Source of the DNA: DATATB01 sp036268995
GTDB lineage: Bacteria > Planctomycetota > Planctomycetia > Pirellulales > PNKZ01
Length of the DNA: 64,000 bases
Direction: 5' to 3'
NCBI GenBank assembly: GCA_036268995.1
Contig: DATATB010000087.1
Coordinates: forward strand, 62,001-126,000
Position 1 is the first letter of the stretch. Each line of letters begins with the position of its first letter. Below the pieces are notes generated by a model. That model was not told the origin of the DNA and did not search any database. It saw only the letters and a list, made by a program, of their open reading frames with translations. Positions 47,661 through 59,300 of this stretch are shown here, piece after piece. Position numbers and translations under genes: made by a program.

Positions 47661-48691
47661 CGGCCGCTCATCCCCGCGTCGGGTTCGTCGAAGCCCGGCA
47701 GCTCGCGCTGCCGCGGCGGCACACAGCGATCGAGCCAGAGCCGGCGATAATCCTCGGTGAGATGCACCATGACTTCGAGCACGAGCAAGTCGGCCCGGCT
47801 CATCACGTGCCGCGCGCTGCGGGTACCCAGCCCGCGCACGGTTTCTTCCAGCACCTGCAAGTGCAGTTGCATGGTTTGCGGTGCCGTGATGCGGCTGCCG
47901 GACAGCAGTCGGGCCAGGGAGCTCATTTCGGCCGTGAGATTGCCCGAGCCCATGATGATGTAGGCCCGCAGCAGCTCGCGATAATGGGCGAACAGCTCGC
48001 GGGGCAGGCCGTCGAGCGCGGCATCGGCGGCATGCTGGCTGATCGCGGAACTCGCCATGAGTTGCGGATCGATTCGACTGCCGGCGGCCGACTGGCCTTC
48101 TTGCAGCGTTTCCAGATCGCGCACCAAGGCCCGCTGCTGCTCCAGCAGTCGCTGGGCTTCGCGATGCTCGAGCCGCAGCCGCTGCTGCTCGGCCTGGCCT
48201 AAGCGGCGGTTTTCGCGTATCAGCCGGCGGCGTTCGACAGCCCGAGCCAGGAGCCAGAGCAGATTGCGGACGGTCGTGGCGTTGACGCAGACATAGGCAT
48301 CGGCGCCCAATTCGTAACACAGCGGGGCCAGCTCCTGTTCGCTGCCGGAGCCGAGAATGATGGCCGGTTCGTCGGAGCCGCCAGCCCGCAGGCCTTCGAT
48401 CAGTTCCAATGCGTCCAGGTTGCCCGGCTCGTGGCTGGCGAGCACGGCGTCGAAGACTTCCTCACGCAGCCGCGCCATGCCGGCAACCGAGCCGGACGCT
48501 TCTTCCAGCGCGACTTCCACGGCGCTGTCGGCGGCAAAGGCTTCGGCCAGCCAGGCTCCCGTGCGATGCGGCCCTGCGATGTACAGCACGCGCATCCGCT
48601 CGGGCAATCGGCCCCAGGCCGCGCTGTCGGCGGCCGGATCGCGTCGGGCCAGGCCCGGGCCACTGGTGGAGGGCAGTCGCATGGCGGGCAT
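47657..48691 (-). CDS. Degenerate receiver-domain protein
   Basis: A 344-residue protein. About residues 30-145 look like a CheY-type receiver (MRVLYIAGPH start, FDAVLASHEPGNLDALELIEGLRA, then the DAYVCVNATTVRNLLWLL segment). The phospho-acceptor region reads ASHEPG where an Asp is expected, so phosphorylation is unlikely. A long coiled coil follows (RLGQAEQQRLRLEHREAQ), and the end resembles the gene at 43977. I start it at ATG 48691; ATG 48682 is possible. It is coupled to the MazG-like gene. Confidence 0.65.
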   Translation of the reverse strand: MPAMRLPSTSGPGLARRDPAADSAAWGRLPERMRVLYIAGPHRTGAWLAEAFAADSAVEVALEEASGSVAGMARLREEVFDAVLASHEPGNLDALELIEGLRAGGSDEPAIILGSGSEQELAPLCYELGADAYVCVNATTVRNLLWLLARAVERRRLIRENRRLGQAEQQRLRLEHREAQRLLEQQRALVRDLETLQEGQSAAGSRIDPQLMASSAISQHAADAALDGLPRELFAHYRELLRAYIIMGSGNLTAEMSSLARLLSGSRITAPQTMQLHLQVLEETVRGLGTRSARHVMSRADLLVLEVMVHLTEDYRRLWLDRCVPPRQRELPGFDEPDAGMSGR

Positions 48692-48784
48692 GTTGATAGA
48701 GCCGGAATTCGAGGCAAAAAGTCGGGGCGGCACTGTACCGGCCGCGGGGCTAGCGGTCAATGTCCGTGGCCGGGTGCCGCATTC

Positions 48785-48851
48785 CATAAAGCCGCGACCG
48801 CTGGTCGCGGGATGCAACTTACGGCCCGCGACCAGCGGTCGCGGCTTTATG
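48785..48851. repeat. 26-bp-arm inverted repeat between divergent genes
   Basis: Arms 48785-48810 and 48826-48851 are perfect reverse complements with a 15-base loop. It lies between the receiver-protein gene (minus) and larC (plus), so a terminator role is unlikely. Confidence 0.8.
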
Positions 48852-48954
48852 CGGGGCCGGCGAACTGGCCTTGCGGAGGGGCTTGGGCGGCCTAGAATTG
48901 GCGCGCAGGCAGCCGTTTTTTCACCCATTTAAAGTCAGCCGCGAGCGTGCGCGC

Positions 48955-50133
48955 GTGAAGATCGCTTATCTCGATTGCATCAGCGGCATTAGCGGCGATA
49001 TGACGCTGGCGGCGCTGGTGGACGCTGGCGTGCCGCTGGATGCCATCAATGCCGGCGTCCAGTCGCTGGGCCTGCCCGGCGTGCGGCTGGTGGCCGCCGA
49101 AGTCAAGCGCCACGGCTTCCGGGCCACTCAGATCACGGTCGAGCACGAGCCGGAGCACGCCCATCGGCATTTGCACCATATCACCGAGATGATCGATCGC
49201 GGCCAGTTGAGCGATCGGCAAAAGGAGCTGGCCAAGCGGATTTTCACGCGCTTGGGCGAGGCCGAAGCCAAGGTACACGGCACGACCATTCGCAAGGTCC
49301 ATTTCCACGAAGTCGGCGCGGTCGATTCGATCGCCGATATCGTCGGGGCGGCGATCGGCTGGGACCTGCTGGGGGTCGAGCGGATCGTGTGCTCGCCGAT
49401 TCCGCCGGGCGGCGGCACGATCGAAATTGCCCACGGCCGGTGCAGCGTGCCGGCTCCGGCGACGGCCGAACTTTTGCAGGGCATTCCGCTGGCCGCTTCG
49501 AATCTCGAGTTCGAGCTGACCACGCCCACCGGCGCGGCAATTGTCGCCAGCCTGGCAAGCGGCTTCGGCCCGCTGCCGGCCATGAACATCGAGCGCATCG
49601 GCTATGGAGCCGGCAGCCGCGACCTGGCCGAGCAGGCCAACGTGCTGCGGCTGTTTGTCGGCCAGGCGGCCGGCGCGGCGGGCAGCGGCTCGCTGGCAAA
49701 CGACCAGGTGTGGATGTTGGAAACGAATCTCGACGACGTCAGCGGCGAACTGATCGGCTACGCAACGACGCGGCTGTTGGCGGCTGGCGCCCTGGACGTG
49801 TACACCACGGCGATTCAGATGAAGAAAAATCGGCCGGGCGTGACGCTCACGGTGCTGGGCGACGAGGCACGCGTCGAAGAGTTGGAGAGCATCTTGTTTC
49901 GCGAGACCGGCACATTGGGCGTGCGCCGCTGGCAGGCCAGCCGCCACAAGCTCGAGCGTCAGTCGCATCGCGTCCTAACGCAGTGGGGACCGGTCGAAGG
50001 TAAGCTCACGTCCGGCATCGGCGGGGCACCGGCTTTTTCGCCCGAGTTCGACAGTTGCAGCCGGATCGCGGCCCAGCACAACGTGCCACTCAAGGACGTT
50101 TACGAAGCGGCGCAGCGGGCGTTTGTTGCTTAG
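48955..50133 (+). CDS. larC: Nickel pincer cofactor biosynthesis protein LarC
   Basis: A 392-residue LarC, which inserts nickel into the pincer cofactor of lactate racemase-type enzymes. The N-terminal KIAYLDCISGISGDMTLAALVD and HFHEVGAVDSIADIVG blocks, and the C-terminal ETNLDDVSGELIGYA and QMKKNRPGVTL blocks are present in one frame. In Lactobacillus it is made by a programmed frameshift; here it is not needed. It starts with GTG at 48955. larB, larE and larA are not in the window. Confidence 0.9.
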   Translation: MKIAYLDCISGISGDMTLAALVDAGVPLDAINAGVQSLGLPGVRLVAAEVKRHGFRATQITVEHEPEHAHRHLHHITEMIDRGQLSDRQKELAKRIFTRLGEAEAKVHGTTIRKVHFHEVGAVDSIADIVGAAIGWDLLGVERIVCSPIPPGGGTIEIAHGRCSVPAPATAELLQGIPLAASNLEFELTTPTGAAIVASLASGFGPLPAMNIERIGYGAGSRDLAEQANVLRLFVGQAAGAAGSGSLANDQVWMLETNLDDVSGELIGYATTRLLAAGALDVYTTAIQMKKNRPGVTLTVLGDEARVEELESILFRETGTLGVRRWQASRHKLERQSHRVLTQWGPVEGKLTSGIGGAPAFSPEFDSCSRIAAQHNVPLKDVYEAAQRAFVA

Positions 50134-50171
50134 CCGTCAGAACGAAACCACGGATGAGAAACAGGAGTTTT

Positions 50172-50252
50172 AACCACGGATTTCACGGATGACACGGATA
50201 AAAGAGACAGGATGAAATGCATTTATCCGTGTTATCAGTGAAATCCGTGGTC
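50172..50252. repeat. ACCACGGATTTCACGGAT interspersed palindrome
   Basis: Arms at about 50172-50203 and 50222-50252 pair with about three mismatches. Related to 37580. It lies between larC and the gene at 50294. Confidence 0.75.
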
Positions 50253-50293
50253 AATCTTTCTCGTAGAACAGAACCGCGCACGGAAAGGATTCC

Positions 50294-50887
50294 ATGCTTA
50301 CGCTCGTTGCTGAATTGACGCCGGGTGCGTTTGCGATCCTGGCCGTCGTGGGCTTGATGACGTGCATGCTGCTGGTGCGGACGCAAAAGCAGATGAAGTC
50401 TGCCGGCAGTTCGCATAGCGGGTCGGCCGCACACCAGCATGCCGGCCGCCAGAAGGCGAAGGAAGAAACGCAAGCCACGCGGCAGATCGAACAGTGGGAA
50501 GTGCGGATGCACGATGTGGCCCGGGAACTTTCGGCTCGCTTGGACAGCAAGATCATGGCGGTGGAACTTCTGGTGCGCGAGGCGCAGGAGCAGATCGCGC
50601 GTTGGGAACGGCTGCAAGGCGCGGCCGGCCAGCCAGCCACACCGCCTGCGGCCAGTGGCCCATTCGACGCCGCACCGGCCGCTCACAGTGGGACGCAAGC
50701 CGCTGCCTTGGCGCGTTCGAACTCACGTCCGCACGTGCTCCCGCGGAGTCATTCACGGCGGCATCAAGAAGTCTACGCCCTGTCCGATGCCGGGCAATCG
50801 AGCGCCGAGATTGCCGCGCAGCTCGGCAGTCCGATCGGCGAAGTCGAGCTGATCCTCGGCCTGCGCCGCGACCAGCCGGCCGGCTGA
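50294..50887 (+). CDS. Membrane-anchored coiled-coil protein
   Basis: A 197-residue protein with one N-terminal membrane segment (about residues 8-28, GAFAILAVVGLMTCMLLV), then an Ala/Gln/Glu-rich coiled coil (QATRQIEQWEVRMHDVARE) and a Ser/Pro-rich linker. The last 40 residues look like a helix-turn-helix (VYALSDAGQSSAEIAAQL then EVELILGLRR), as in some DUF6115-type proteins. So it may link a membrane site and DNA or a partner. Function unknown. It starts at ATG 50294, with GGAAAGG upstream. Confidence 0.7.
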   Translation: MLTLVAELTPGAFAILAVVGLMTCMLLVRTQKQMKSAGSSHSGSAAHQHAGRQKAKEETQATRQIEQWEVRMHDVARELSARLDSKIMAVELLVREAQEQIARWERLQGAAGQPATPPAASGPFDAAPAAHSGTQAAALARSNSRPHVLPRSHSRRHQEVYALSDAGQSSAEIAAQLGSPIGEVELILGLRRDQPAG

Positions 50888-50893
50888 GACGCC

Positions 50894-52951
<2,058 letters not shown>

Positions 52952-52953
52952 GT

Positions 52954-53754
52954 TTATCCTTTGAACGAGTGCTCGGGACCGGGAAACTTGCCGGCGCGAA
53001 CTTCCTCGCAATACTGCTCGACCGCCGCGGTGGCGGCTTCCTTCATCGCGGCGTAAGCTTTGACAAACCGCGGCACGTAGCCGCTGGTGAGGCCCAACAT
53101 GTCGGGCGTGACCAGCACCTGGCCGTCGCACTCGACGCCGGCGCCGATGCCGATGGTCGGCACCTCCACGGCCGCCGTGATCCGCGCGGCAATGCCGGCC
53201 GGAATGCACTCCAGCACGATGGCAAACGCGCCGGCCGCCGCGGCGGCCTGAGCATCGGCCAGCAGTTGCTGTTCGGCACGCTGCACCTTGTAACCGCCCA
53301 GCAGGTGCACGTTCTGCGGCCGCAGCCCGCAATGGGCCATGACCGGAATGCCGGCACTCACCAGGGCGGCGATCGCCTGCGACTGCTCGCGGCCACCCTC
53401 GAGCTTGACCGCCTGACAGCGTGTTTCCTTGAGGATCCGGGCGGCCGAGCGGACGACTTCGGGCGGCTCAAGGGAACCCAGCGGAAACGGCAAATCGACG
53501 ACGACCAACGCCCGGCGTACGGCCCGGCCGACCATTTCGGCGTGGTAGATCATCTGGTCGAGCGTCACCGGCAGCGTGGTGGCGTGGCCTTGCACGACCA
53601 TGCCCAGGCTGTCGCCCACCAGGATGCCGTCGACGCCGGCGGCGTCCAACATGGCGGCCGTGGGAAAATCGTAGGCCGTGAGCATGCTGATTTTTCGTCC
53701 CGCGGCCTTCATGGCCACGAAGTCGGGAACGGTGATCGGTTTCGGATCGCTCAT
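52954..53754 (-). CDS. panB: 3-methyl-2-oxobutanoate hydroxymethyltransferase
   Basis: A 266-residue PanB, the first committed step of pantothenate synthesis (adds a hydroxymethyl group from methylene-THF to ketoisovalerate). It has MLTAYDFPTAAMLDAAG, VGDSLGMVVQGH, the catalytic-loop region VMAHCGLRPQ and IGIGAGVECDGQVLV. The length fits. I start it at ATG 53754. It is followed immediately by the YyaL-type gene. No panC or panD is nearby. Confidence 0.94.
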   Translation of the reverse strand: MSDPKPITVPDFVAMKAAGRKISMLTAYDFPTAAMLDAAGVDGILVGDSLGMVVQGHATTLPVTLDQMIYHAEMVGRAVRRALVVVDLPFPLGSLEPPEVVRSAARILKETRCQAVKLEGGREQSQAIAALVSAGIPVMAHCGLRPQNVHLLGGYKVQRAEQQLLADAQAAAAAGAFAIVLECIPAGIAARITAAVEVPTIGIGAGVECDGQVLVTPDMLGLTSGYVPRFVKAYAAMKEAATAAVEQYCEEVRAGKFPGPEHSFKG

Positions 53755-54050
53755 GGCATTGGGCCGCAACGATTTAGCGTGTGTATCAGAATCTTCTCCG
53801 GAAGCCGGCATTTTGACGCTCGCCGGCCCCGGCCACAACCCGCCTTCGCCCGCGAAACTCGATCGTTGCGGTGTCCATTGGATCTCGCGGTAGCCGTGTC
53901 ATCGCCAGATGGTGGCATCGCGCCGGCATTCGGGTTATGGTAGTTGCAAGCACTCGGCTGGCCGGATTGGCGGCCCCGGCTGGGCGCTCCGGATATCGAT
54001 ATTGAATCCTCCATTTGTTGCCCCTTTTTCTCCTTGCGGGAGCTTGATCC

Positions 54051-54749
54051 ATGGCCCGTTCGTTATGGTTCGCTCGTTGTTGCGGTGCGGCGCTGGCCGG
54101 CTCGGCGCTGTTGATTTCGTCGGCCGCGGCCCAGCAACCCATGCCCAAACCTGTGCTGGGCTTCAAAGGCAAATTCGCCGAGGCGATTCCCAATGGCATC
54201 ACCGTGTCGGATCCCACCAAGAACAACGCGGTGGCGGTGGTTCGGATCGGTCCGGCCACGAAACTGACCGTCGAGGGAACCGCGGACCTTAGCTATCTGA
54301 CATCGGGCGTCGAGGTTGAGTTCAGCGGCGAAATGACGCGCTTGGGAAAAATGGAAGCCGAGTTGGACAAGCTCACAGTGAGCGACGATCCACCGGTCTT
54401 CGAGCCCGACGACGTCACCCAGAAGCTGCCCAAGGACAAGAACGCGGTGGCCAAGATGCACGTCCGCGGCACGATTCGCAGTTTCAAGGGGGGCGTGTTG
54501 ATGGTGCAATCGCCCGGCGCGGCGATCAAGGTGAAGCTGGCCGCTTCGCCGACCATCAAAGTGCTCGTACACGACTACACCTGGGCCCAGCCGGGCGATC
54601 CCGTGACGGTCGACGGCCAGGAAATCTCCGCGGCTCAAGCCGACCAGCCGCAGCAGATTTATGGCACCGTCGTGAAAATCACGCTGGAAAAAACGCTCGA
54701 AGGCAAGAAGAAGGGCGTGCCGCTGCGCAAAAAGCCAGGCAAGGCCTGA
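54051..54749 (+). CDS. Secreted hypothetical protein
   Basis: A 232-residue exported protein with a signal peptide (about residues 1-28, ending SSAAAQQ). The body has repeated beta-strand segments (VEVEFSGEMTRLG, MHVRGTIRSFKGGVLMVQSP and VHDYTWAQPGDPVTVDG), suggesting an OB- or immunoglobulin-like fold, and a Lys-rich end. No family is recognised. Start at ATG 54051 with GGGAG upstream. A rho-independent terminator follows. Confidence 0.65.
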   Translation: MARSLWFARCCGAALAGSALLISSAAAQQPMPKPVLGFKGKFAEAIPNGITVSDPTKNNAVAVVRIGPATKLTVEGTADLSYLTSGVEVEFSGEMTRLGKMEAELDKLTVSDDPPVFEPDDVTQKLPKDKNAVAKMHVRGTIRSFKGGVLMVQSPGAAIKVKLAASPTIKVLVHDYTWAQPGDPVTVDGQEISAAQADQPQQIYGTVVKITLEKTLEGKKKGVPLRKKPGKA

Positions 54750-54780
54750 AAAGCAAGGATCGAAGTCAGCACTTGCTCCA

Positions 54781-54811
54781 AGCCCAGGGATTGCAATCCC
54801 TGGGCTTTTTT
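54781..54811 (+). terminator. Rho-independent terminator of 54051-54749
   Basis: AGCCCAGGGATTGCAATCCC then TGGGCT form a perfect 26-base palindrome at 54781-54806, followed by T6. It belongs to the hairpin family at 950 and 45744. Confidence 0.88.
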
Positions 54812-54832
54812 ACGCGCGAGTCCGCGCCGCGC

Positions 54833-55156
54833 TCAAATCCCCAGCCGCGAGAGCGCCGTGACCAGGCTGCCGACGTTGGCGGCTAATTGCGGGTGCGTGT
54901 CTTCGAATTGCCGCGCCGCCTCGCCCAATCGCTGTGCCAGCGGAGGAGAGCTTTCCGAAGCGGCGGGCTCGGACATTGCCCCCTCGCTCGGCGCGACGGC
55001 CCCCCGAGCTTTAGCCTCGTCGGCCAACACTCGATCGATATCGGCAAACACCTGCAGCAGCAATTCGCGGACGTCGCCACTGACGCTGCGCGTGCCCTGC
55101 AACTGCTGGTGCAAATCGGCCAGCCGCGCGCGGAGTTCTTCAGGGCCTTGGGTCAT
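54833..55156 (-). CDS. DUF4404 family protein
   Basis: A 107-residue helical protein. The start MTQGPEELRARLADLHQQL and later EAARQFEDTHPQLAANVGSLVTAL match the DUF4404 family, of unknown function, found widely in bacteria. Start ATG 55156 (frame to 55264). It is downstream of the kinase, in the same direction, with 150 bases between. Confidence 0.75.
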   Translation of the reverse strand: MTQGPEELRARLADLHQQLQGTRSVSGDVRELLLQVFADIDRVLADEAKARGAVAPSEGAMSEPAASESSPPLAQRLGEAARQFEDTHPQLAANVGSLVTALSRLGI

Positions 55157-55306
55157 TGGTCGAACCACCTGCCAAGTGCCAGTTGCTTTGAAGTGAAACA
55201 TACGACAGCCGAGAGAGCCGCGGCCGCATTTTTTCAAGATAGACCGTGCCCAGAATCCCGGCAAGTGGCGGCATGGCGCATTTGGCTCTGCTGTGCGGCC
55301 AGCGCC

Positions 55307-56326
55307 TTACATCAGCCGGGCAATCACGGCCACGGTCACTACGACGATCGCCACAAGGACCGCGGCGACCAAAGCCCACTTCCAAGGTCGCCGCACAGTA
55401 TCCGCGGCCTGTTTGCCAGCGGTGGCGGCGGGCGCCGGCTCGCGATCGCCAAGCGCCGGCGCTGGCGATGATGCCGGAGGAGGCGCTTCCTTGGCGTCGA
55501 GCGCTGCAAAAAACTCGCTGGCGGTCTGGAAGCGTTTGTTCAGATCTTTTTCCAAGGCGCGCATGACCGCCCGGCCCAGCGGCATGGCAGCCACCGGCGC
55601 CGGCAGCGGTGGCACGGGCTTTTCGAGGTGCATCATCATCATGCGCACCGGATTGGGGTCCTCGAACGGCACGTGCCCGGTGAGCGCCTCGTAGAGCACG
55701 ATCCCCAGGGAATAGAGGTCACTGGCGGGCGTCAGCTCGTCGCCGCGACACTGTTCGGGGCTCATGTAGGCCGGCGTCCCCAGCACGCCGCCCGAGACGG
55801 TGAGCTTCGTGGTCTCCATCACGCCGCCTTCTTGCCCGCCCACGATCTTGGCAATGCCGAAATCAAAAACCTTGACCAGCAGCCCGCCGGTCGCAGCCCG
55901 GCAAATGAACAGATTGTGCGGCTTGATATCGCGGTGCACGACCCCCAGCGCGTGGGCCTCGCCCAGCACGTCGAGCGTCTGGCGCGCAATCTGCTCGACC
56001 TGGTTGGGCGCCAGCGGCCCGCCCGCGACGAACCTGGCCAGCTCGTGGCCGTCGAGAAACTCCATCACGACAAACGCGTGCTGGCCGTCGTCGGTTAGCC
56101 CCTCGGTGCGGACCGCATGCGGCGAATGCAGCCGGCCGGCAAGCTCGGCCTCACGCTTGAGGCGATGGCGCAGCTCGGCATCCTGGCTGGCCCACGGCAG
56201 CAGCACCTTGACCGCGACCGCTTCGCCCGTGCGCTGGTCGAGCGCTCGGTAGACGACCCCGAACGAGCCGCGCCCGACTTCTTCTTCGATCTGATACCTG
56301 CCTTGCAGGATATGACCACGATCCAT
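55307..56326 (-). CDS. Ser/Thr protein kinase, single TM
   Basis: A 339-residue Hanks-type kinase. It has the glycine loop GRGSFGVVYRA, the catalytic HRDIKPHN, DFG as FDFGIAK, and the APE-region AYMSPEQC. The last 25 residues form a membrane helix (WALVAAVLVAIVVVTVAVIA), so the kinase faces the cytoplasm with no sensor domain outside. It starts at ATG 56326. The WD40-kinase upstream ends 25 bases before it, so the pair is likely an operon. Confidence 0.92.
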   Translation of the reverse strand: MDRGHILQGRYQIEEEVGRGSFGVVYRALDQRTGEAVAVKVLLPWASQDAELRHRLKREAELAGRLHSPHAVRTEGLTDDGQHAFVVMEFLDGHELARFVAGGPLAPNQVEQIARQTLDVLGEAHALGVVHRDIKPHNLFICRAATGGLLVKVFDFGIAKIVGGQEGGVMETTKLTVSGGVLGTPAYMSPEQCRGDELTPASDLYSLGIVLYEALTGHVPFEDPNPVRMMMMHLEKPVPPLPAPVAAMPLGRAVMRALEKDLNKRFQTASEFFAALDAKEAPPPASSPAPALGDREPAPAATAGKQAADTVRRPWKWALVAAVLVAIVVVTVAVIARLM

Positions 56327-56351
56327 GGCTTCCGTGCTCTCCGCTCGAGGC

Positions 56352-59300
56352 TCAGTTCGATTGGACCAGCGGCAGGACGTCGGACACCCTGGCCTTGCGG
56401 TCGGCTTTCCAATCCACGGCCAACCACAGGATGGCCGTGCCGTCACGGCTGCCGCTGAGCACGCTGAGACCGTCGGGCGAAAAGCTGACGCAGGTCACTT
56501 GCTGCGAGTGCGCCTTGAGCGTCATGATTTCCTTGGCTTGCAGCGCCGCTTGCCGGCCTGTCGGCTCGCGGCTGATGTCCCAGAGCTTGACCGTGTAATC
56601 CTGGCTGCCAGAGAGCACGCGGCGGCCGTCGGGCGAGATGGCCACCGACGTGATGCTGGCGGTGTGCCCTTCGAGACTCAAAAGCTTGACGCCTTGTTCC
56701 ACGTCCCAAACGGCGGCCGTCTTGTCTTCGCTGCCGCTGACCAGCCGCGTGGCAGCGCGCGAAAAAACCACGCTCGTCACGGCCCATTGATGACCGCCGA
56801 GCACGTGCAGCGATTTGCCATTGCGGGCGTCCCAGATGCGGGCCGTCTTGTCGTCCGAGCCGCTGGCCACGAGCTTGCCGTCGGGCGAAAACACCGCGGC
56901 CTGCACCCGCGACTTGTGCCCGGTAAAGGTCAGCAGCAGCTTGCCGTTCTGGGCATCCCAGAGCTTGACCAGTGCATCATCGCCGGAAGTCAGCAGCTTG
57001 CGCCCATCGGGCGAAAAGACGGCGCTGTTGACATAGCCCTCGTGCGCTTTGCGAATCTTGAGCAAGGCATAGCCATTGACGGCGTCCCACACCCGGGCGC
57101 TGCCGTCCCAACTGGCCGTGACGATGCGCTTGCCGTCGGGCGCAAAACTGGCCGAGGCCACCGCCCCGTTGGGCGTGAAGGTCATCAGCTCGCCGCCGGT
57201 CACCACGCTCCACAGTCGGGCACCCGAACCGGCGACGGTCATCAACGATTCGCCGGCCGGAGAAAACACGAGCGACCAGACCGAGCCGACTTCGCTGGGC
57301 AGCAGCGGCGCACCGGCCGTGCCCGGGCCCTCGCGACGCAGCTCGCGGCCTGTGGTCAGATCCCAGACCCTCACGCTCCGCTCTTTGATGCTGGCGGCCG
57401 CTCCCAAGCGGCCGTCGCGCGAAATGGCGACCGAGCTGGTGGCATTGTCGCCCGACGTCAGCGTACTGAGCAACTTGGCCGTGGTCAGATCCCAGAGCCG
57501 GGCCACGCCGTCCTCGCAACTGGTCAGCGCCAGCCGCCCGTCGCCCGAGCAGGCCAGCGAGGTGACCGAGTTGGGATGTTTCAGCGACCGCTCCGGCAGC
57601 TCTTTGCCGGTAGCCACGTCCCACTGGGCGACCGTATTGTCCGAGCTGGCCGTGAGTACGCGGCTGCCGTCGGGACTGAAATACGCAGCGACAATCGGGC
57701 CGGTATGACCCACCAGTGGCTTTAGCGCCGTGCCGTCGGCTTTCCACAGCATGCCGTGGCCGATCGAGTCGCCGGTAAACAGGATCTTGGCGTCGGGCGA
57801 AATGGCCGTGGCCGTCACTTCGCCCATGTGCGGCTTGAGCACGCAGGCACGCTCGCCGCTGGCCGTGTTCCACAGCGTGGCCGACTTTTCGTCGCCGCCG
57901 GTCAACAGCCAGCGGTCGTCGGCCGACAAGGCCAAGGCGCCGTTGCGGCCCGTGCGCTTGAACCGTCGCAACTCGGTGCCGGCCGTAACGTCCCAGACGT
58001 TGACCAGATTGTCGCCGCCGGCCGTGTACACCCACTTGCCGTCGGCGGAGAACACGGCGGTCGAGGCCAGGTACTCATGTCCTTCCTGAAACTTGCGCAG
58101 CTCGCGGCCGAGGCTCAGGTCCCAGATGCGCGCGGTGCGATCGCGGCTGGCCGTCAGGATCTCGCGGCCATCGGGCGAGAAGCTAGCCGAGAGCACGGCG
58201 TCGGCATGGCCCTCGAACGACCGGGCTCGAGCGACGCGGATTTCCTCGTAGCCCTCCATGTTCCAGATCTTGGCTTTGTTGTCGTGGCTGCCCGAGAGCA
58301 CCTCGTGGCCGTCGGGACCAAAGGCGCACGATCGCACCCAGCCGCCGTGCCCGCGCAGCGTCTTGAGCATTTGGCCACCGACTGGGTTCCAGAGCCGCAG
58401 CGTGTTGTCGTGGCTGCCGCTGAGCAACAGCTTGCCGTCGGCCGAGAACTGCACGCAGCGGACGGCGGCCGTGTGGCCGGCCAGCACGCGGAATTTGGGC
58501 TGCTCGACCTGCTCGCCGGCCATCATCTTCGCATAATCGACCGCCGGCAAATGCTGCGGATCGAACACGCAAATCTGCTTGTCATAACCGCCGGTCGCCA
58601 CCAGGTCGTTGCCGGGCGAAAAGGCAGCCGTGTACACCGGGCCCGAATGCCCGGCAAAGCGTTGCTTCGTCTGGCCGCTGGCCACGTCCCAGACGATGGC
58701 CGTGCCGTCCTGGCTGGCCGTCACCATTCGCCGCTCGTCGGACGAAAAATTCGCGGACCAGACCCACCACGTATGACCGGCGAACGTGCGAATCGTTTCG
58801 CCGGTGCCGATGTCCCAGAGCCGCGCAGTTTTGTCGTACGAGCCGGTCAGCAGCCGCCGGCCGTCGCGCGAAAACGTCACGCTCAGCACCGAATCGGTAT
58901 GACCGGTCAGCGTTTTCAGCAAGGCGCCGGTCTGGCTGTCCCACAATCGCAGGTAGCCGGTCTTCAGGCTCGTGCCGGTGGCAATCAGCTTGCCGTCGGG
59001 CGAAACGGCCACGGCGTGTACGTAGTTCGCATCGGTGGGAATCGTGAGCGTCGCGCGGCGCGTTTCGGCATCCCACACGCGGGCCTTGCCGTCCCAGCTA
59101 CCGCTGACGAATCGTTTGCCGTCGGGCATCCAGGCCACCGAGTTCACCGGCTTGCCCACCTCGAACGTGCGCACCTTCTGATCGCAGAGGTAGACCAGCC
59201 GGCCCCATTCCCACTGGCGGAATTTGGGATCGCATTGGTCGAGTAGTTGAATCGCCGAGTCGAAGGCGTTTTCCTCGATGCGGGCCGCCGCCAGGCCGAT

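Noticed and set aside
57756..59246. Plus-strand ORFs across the WD40 region
   Set aside because: They are antisense shadows of the kinase/WD40 gene, whose repeats are unmistakable.
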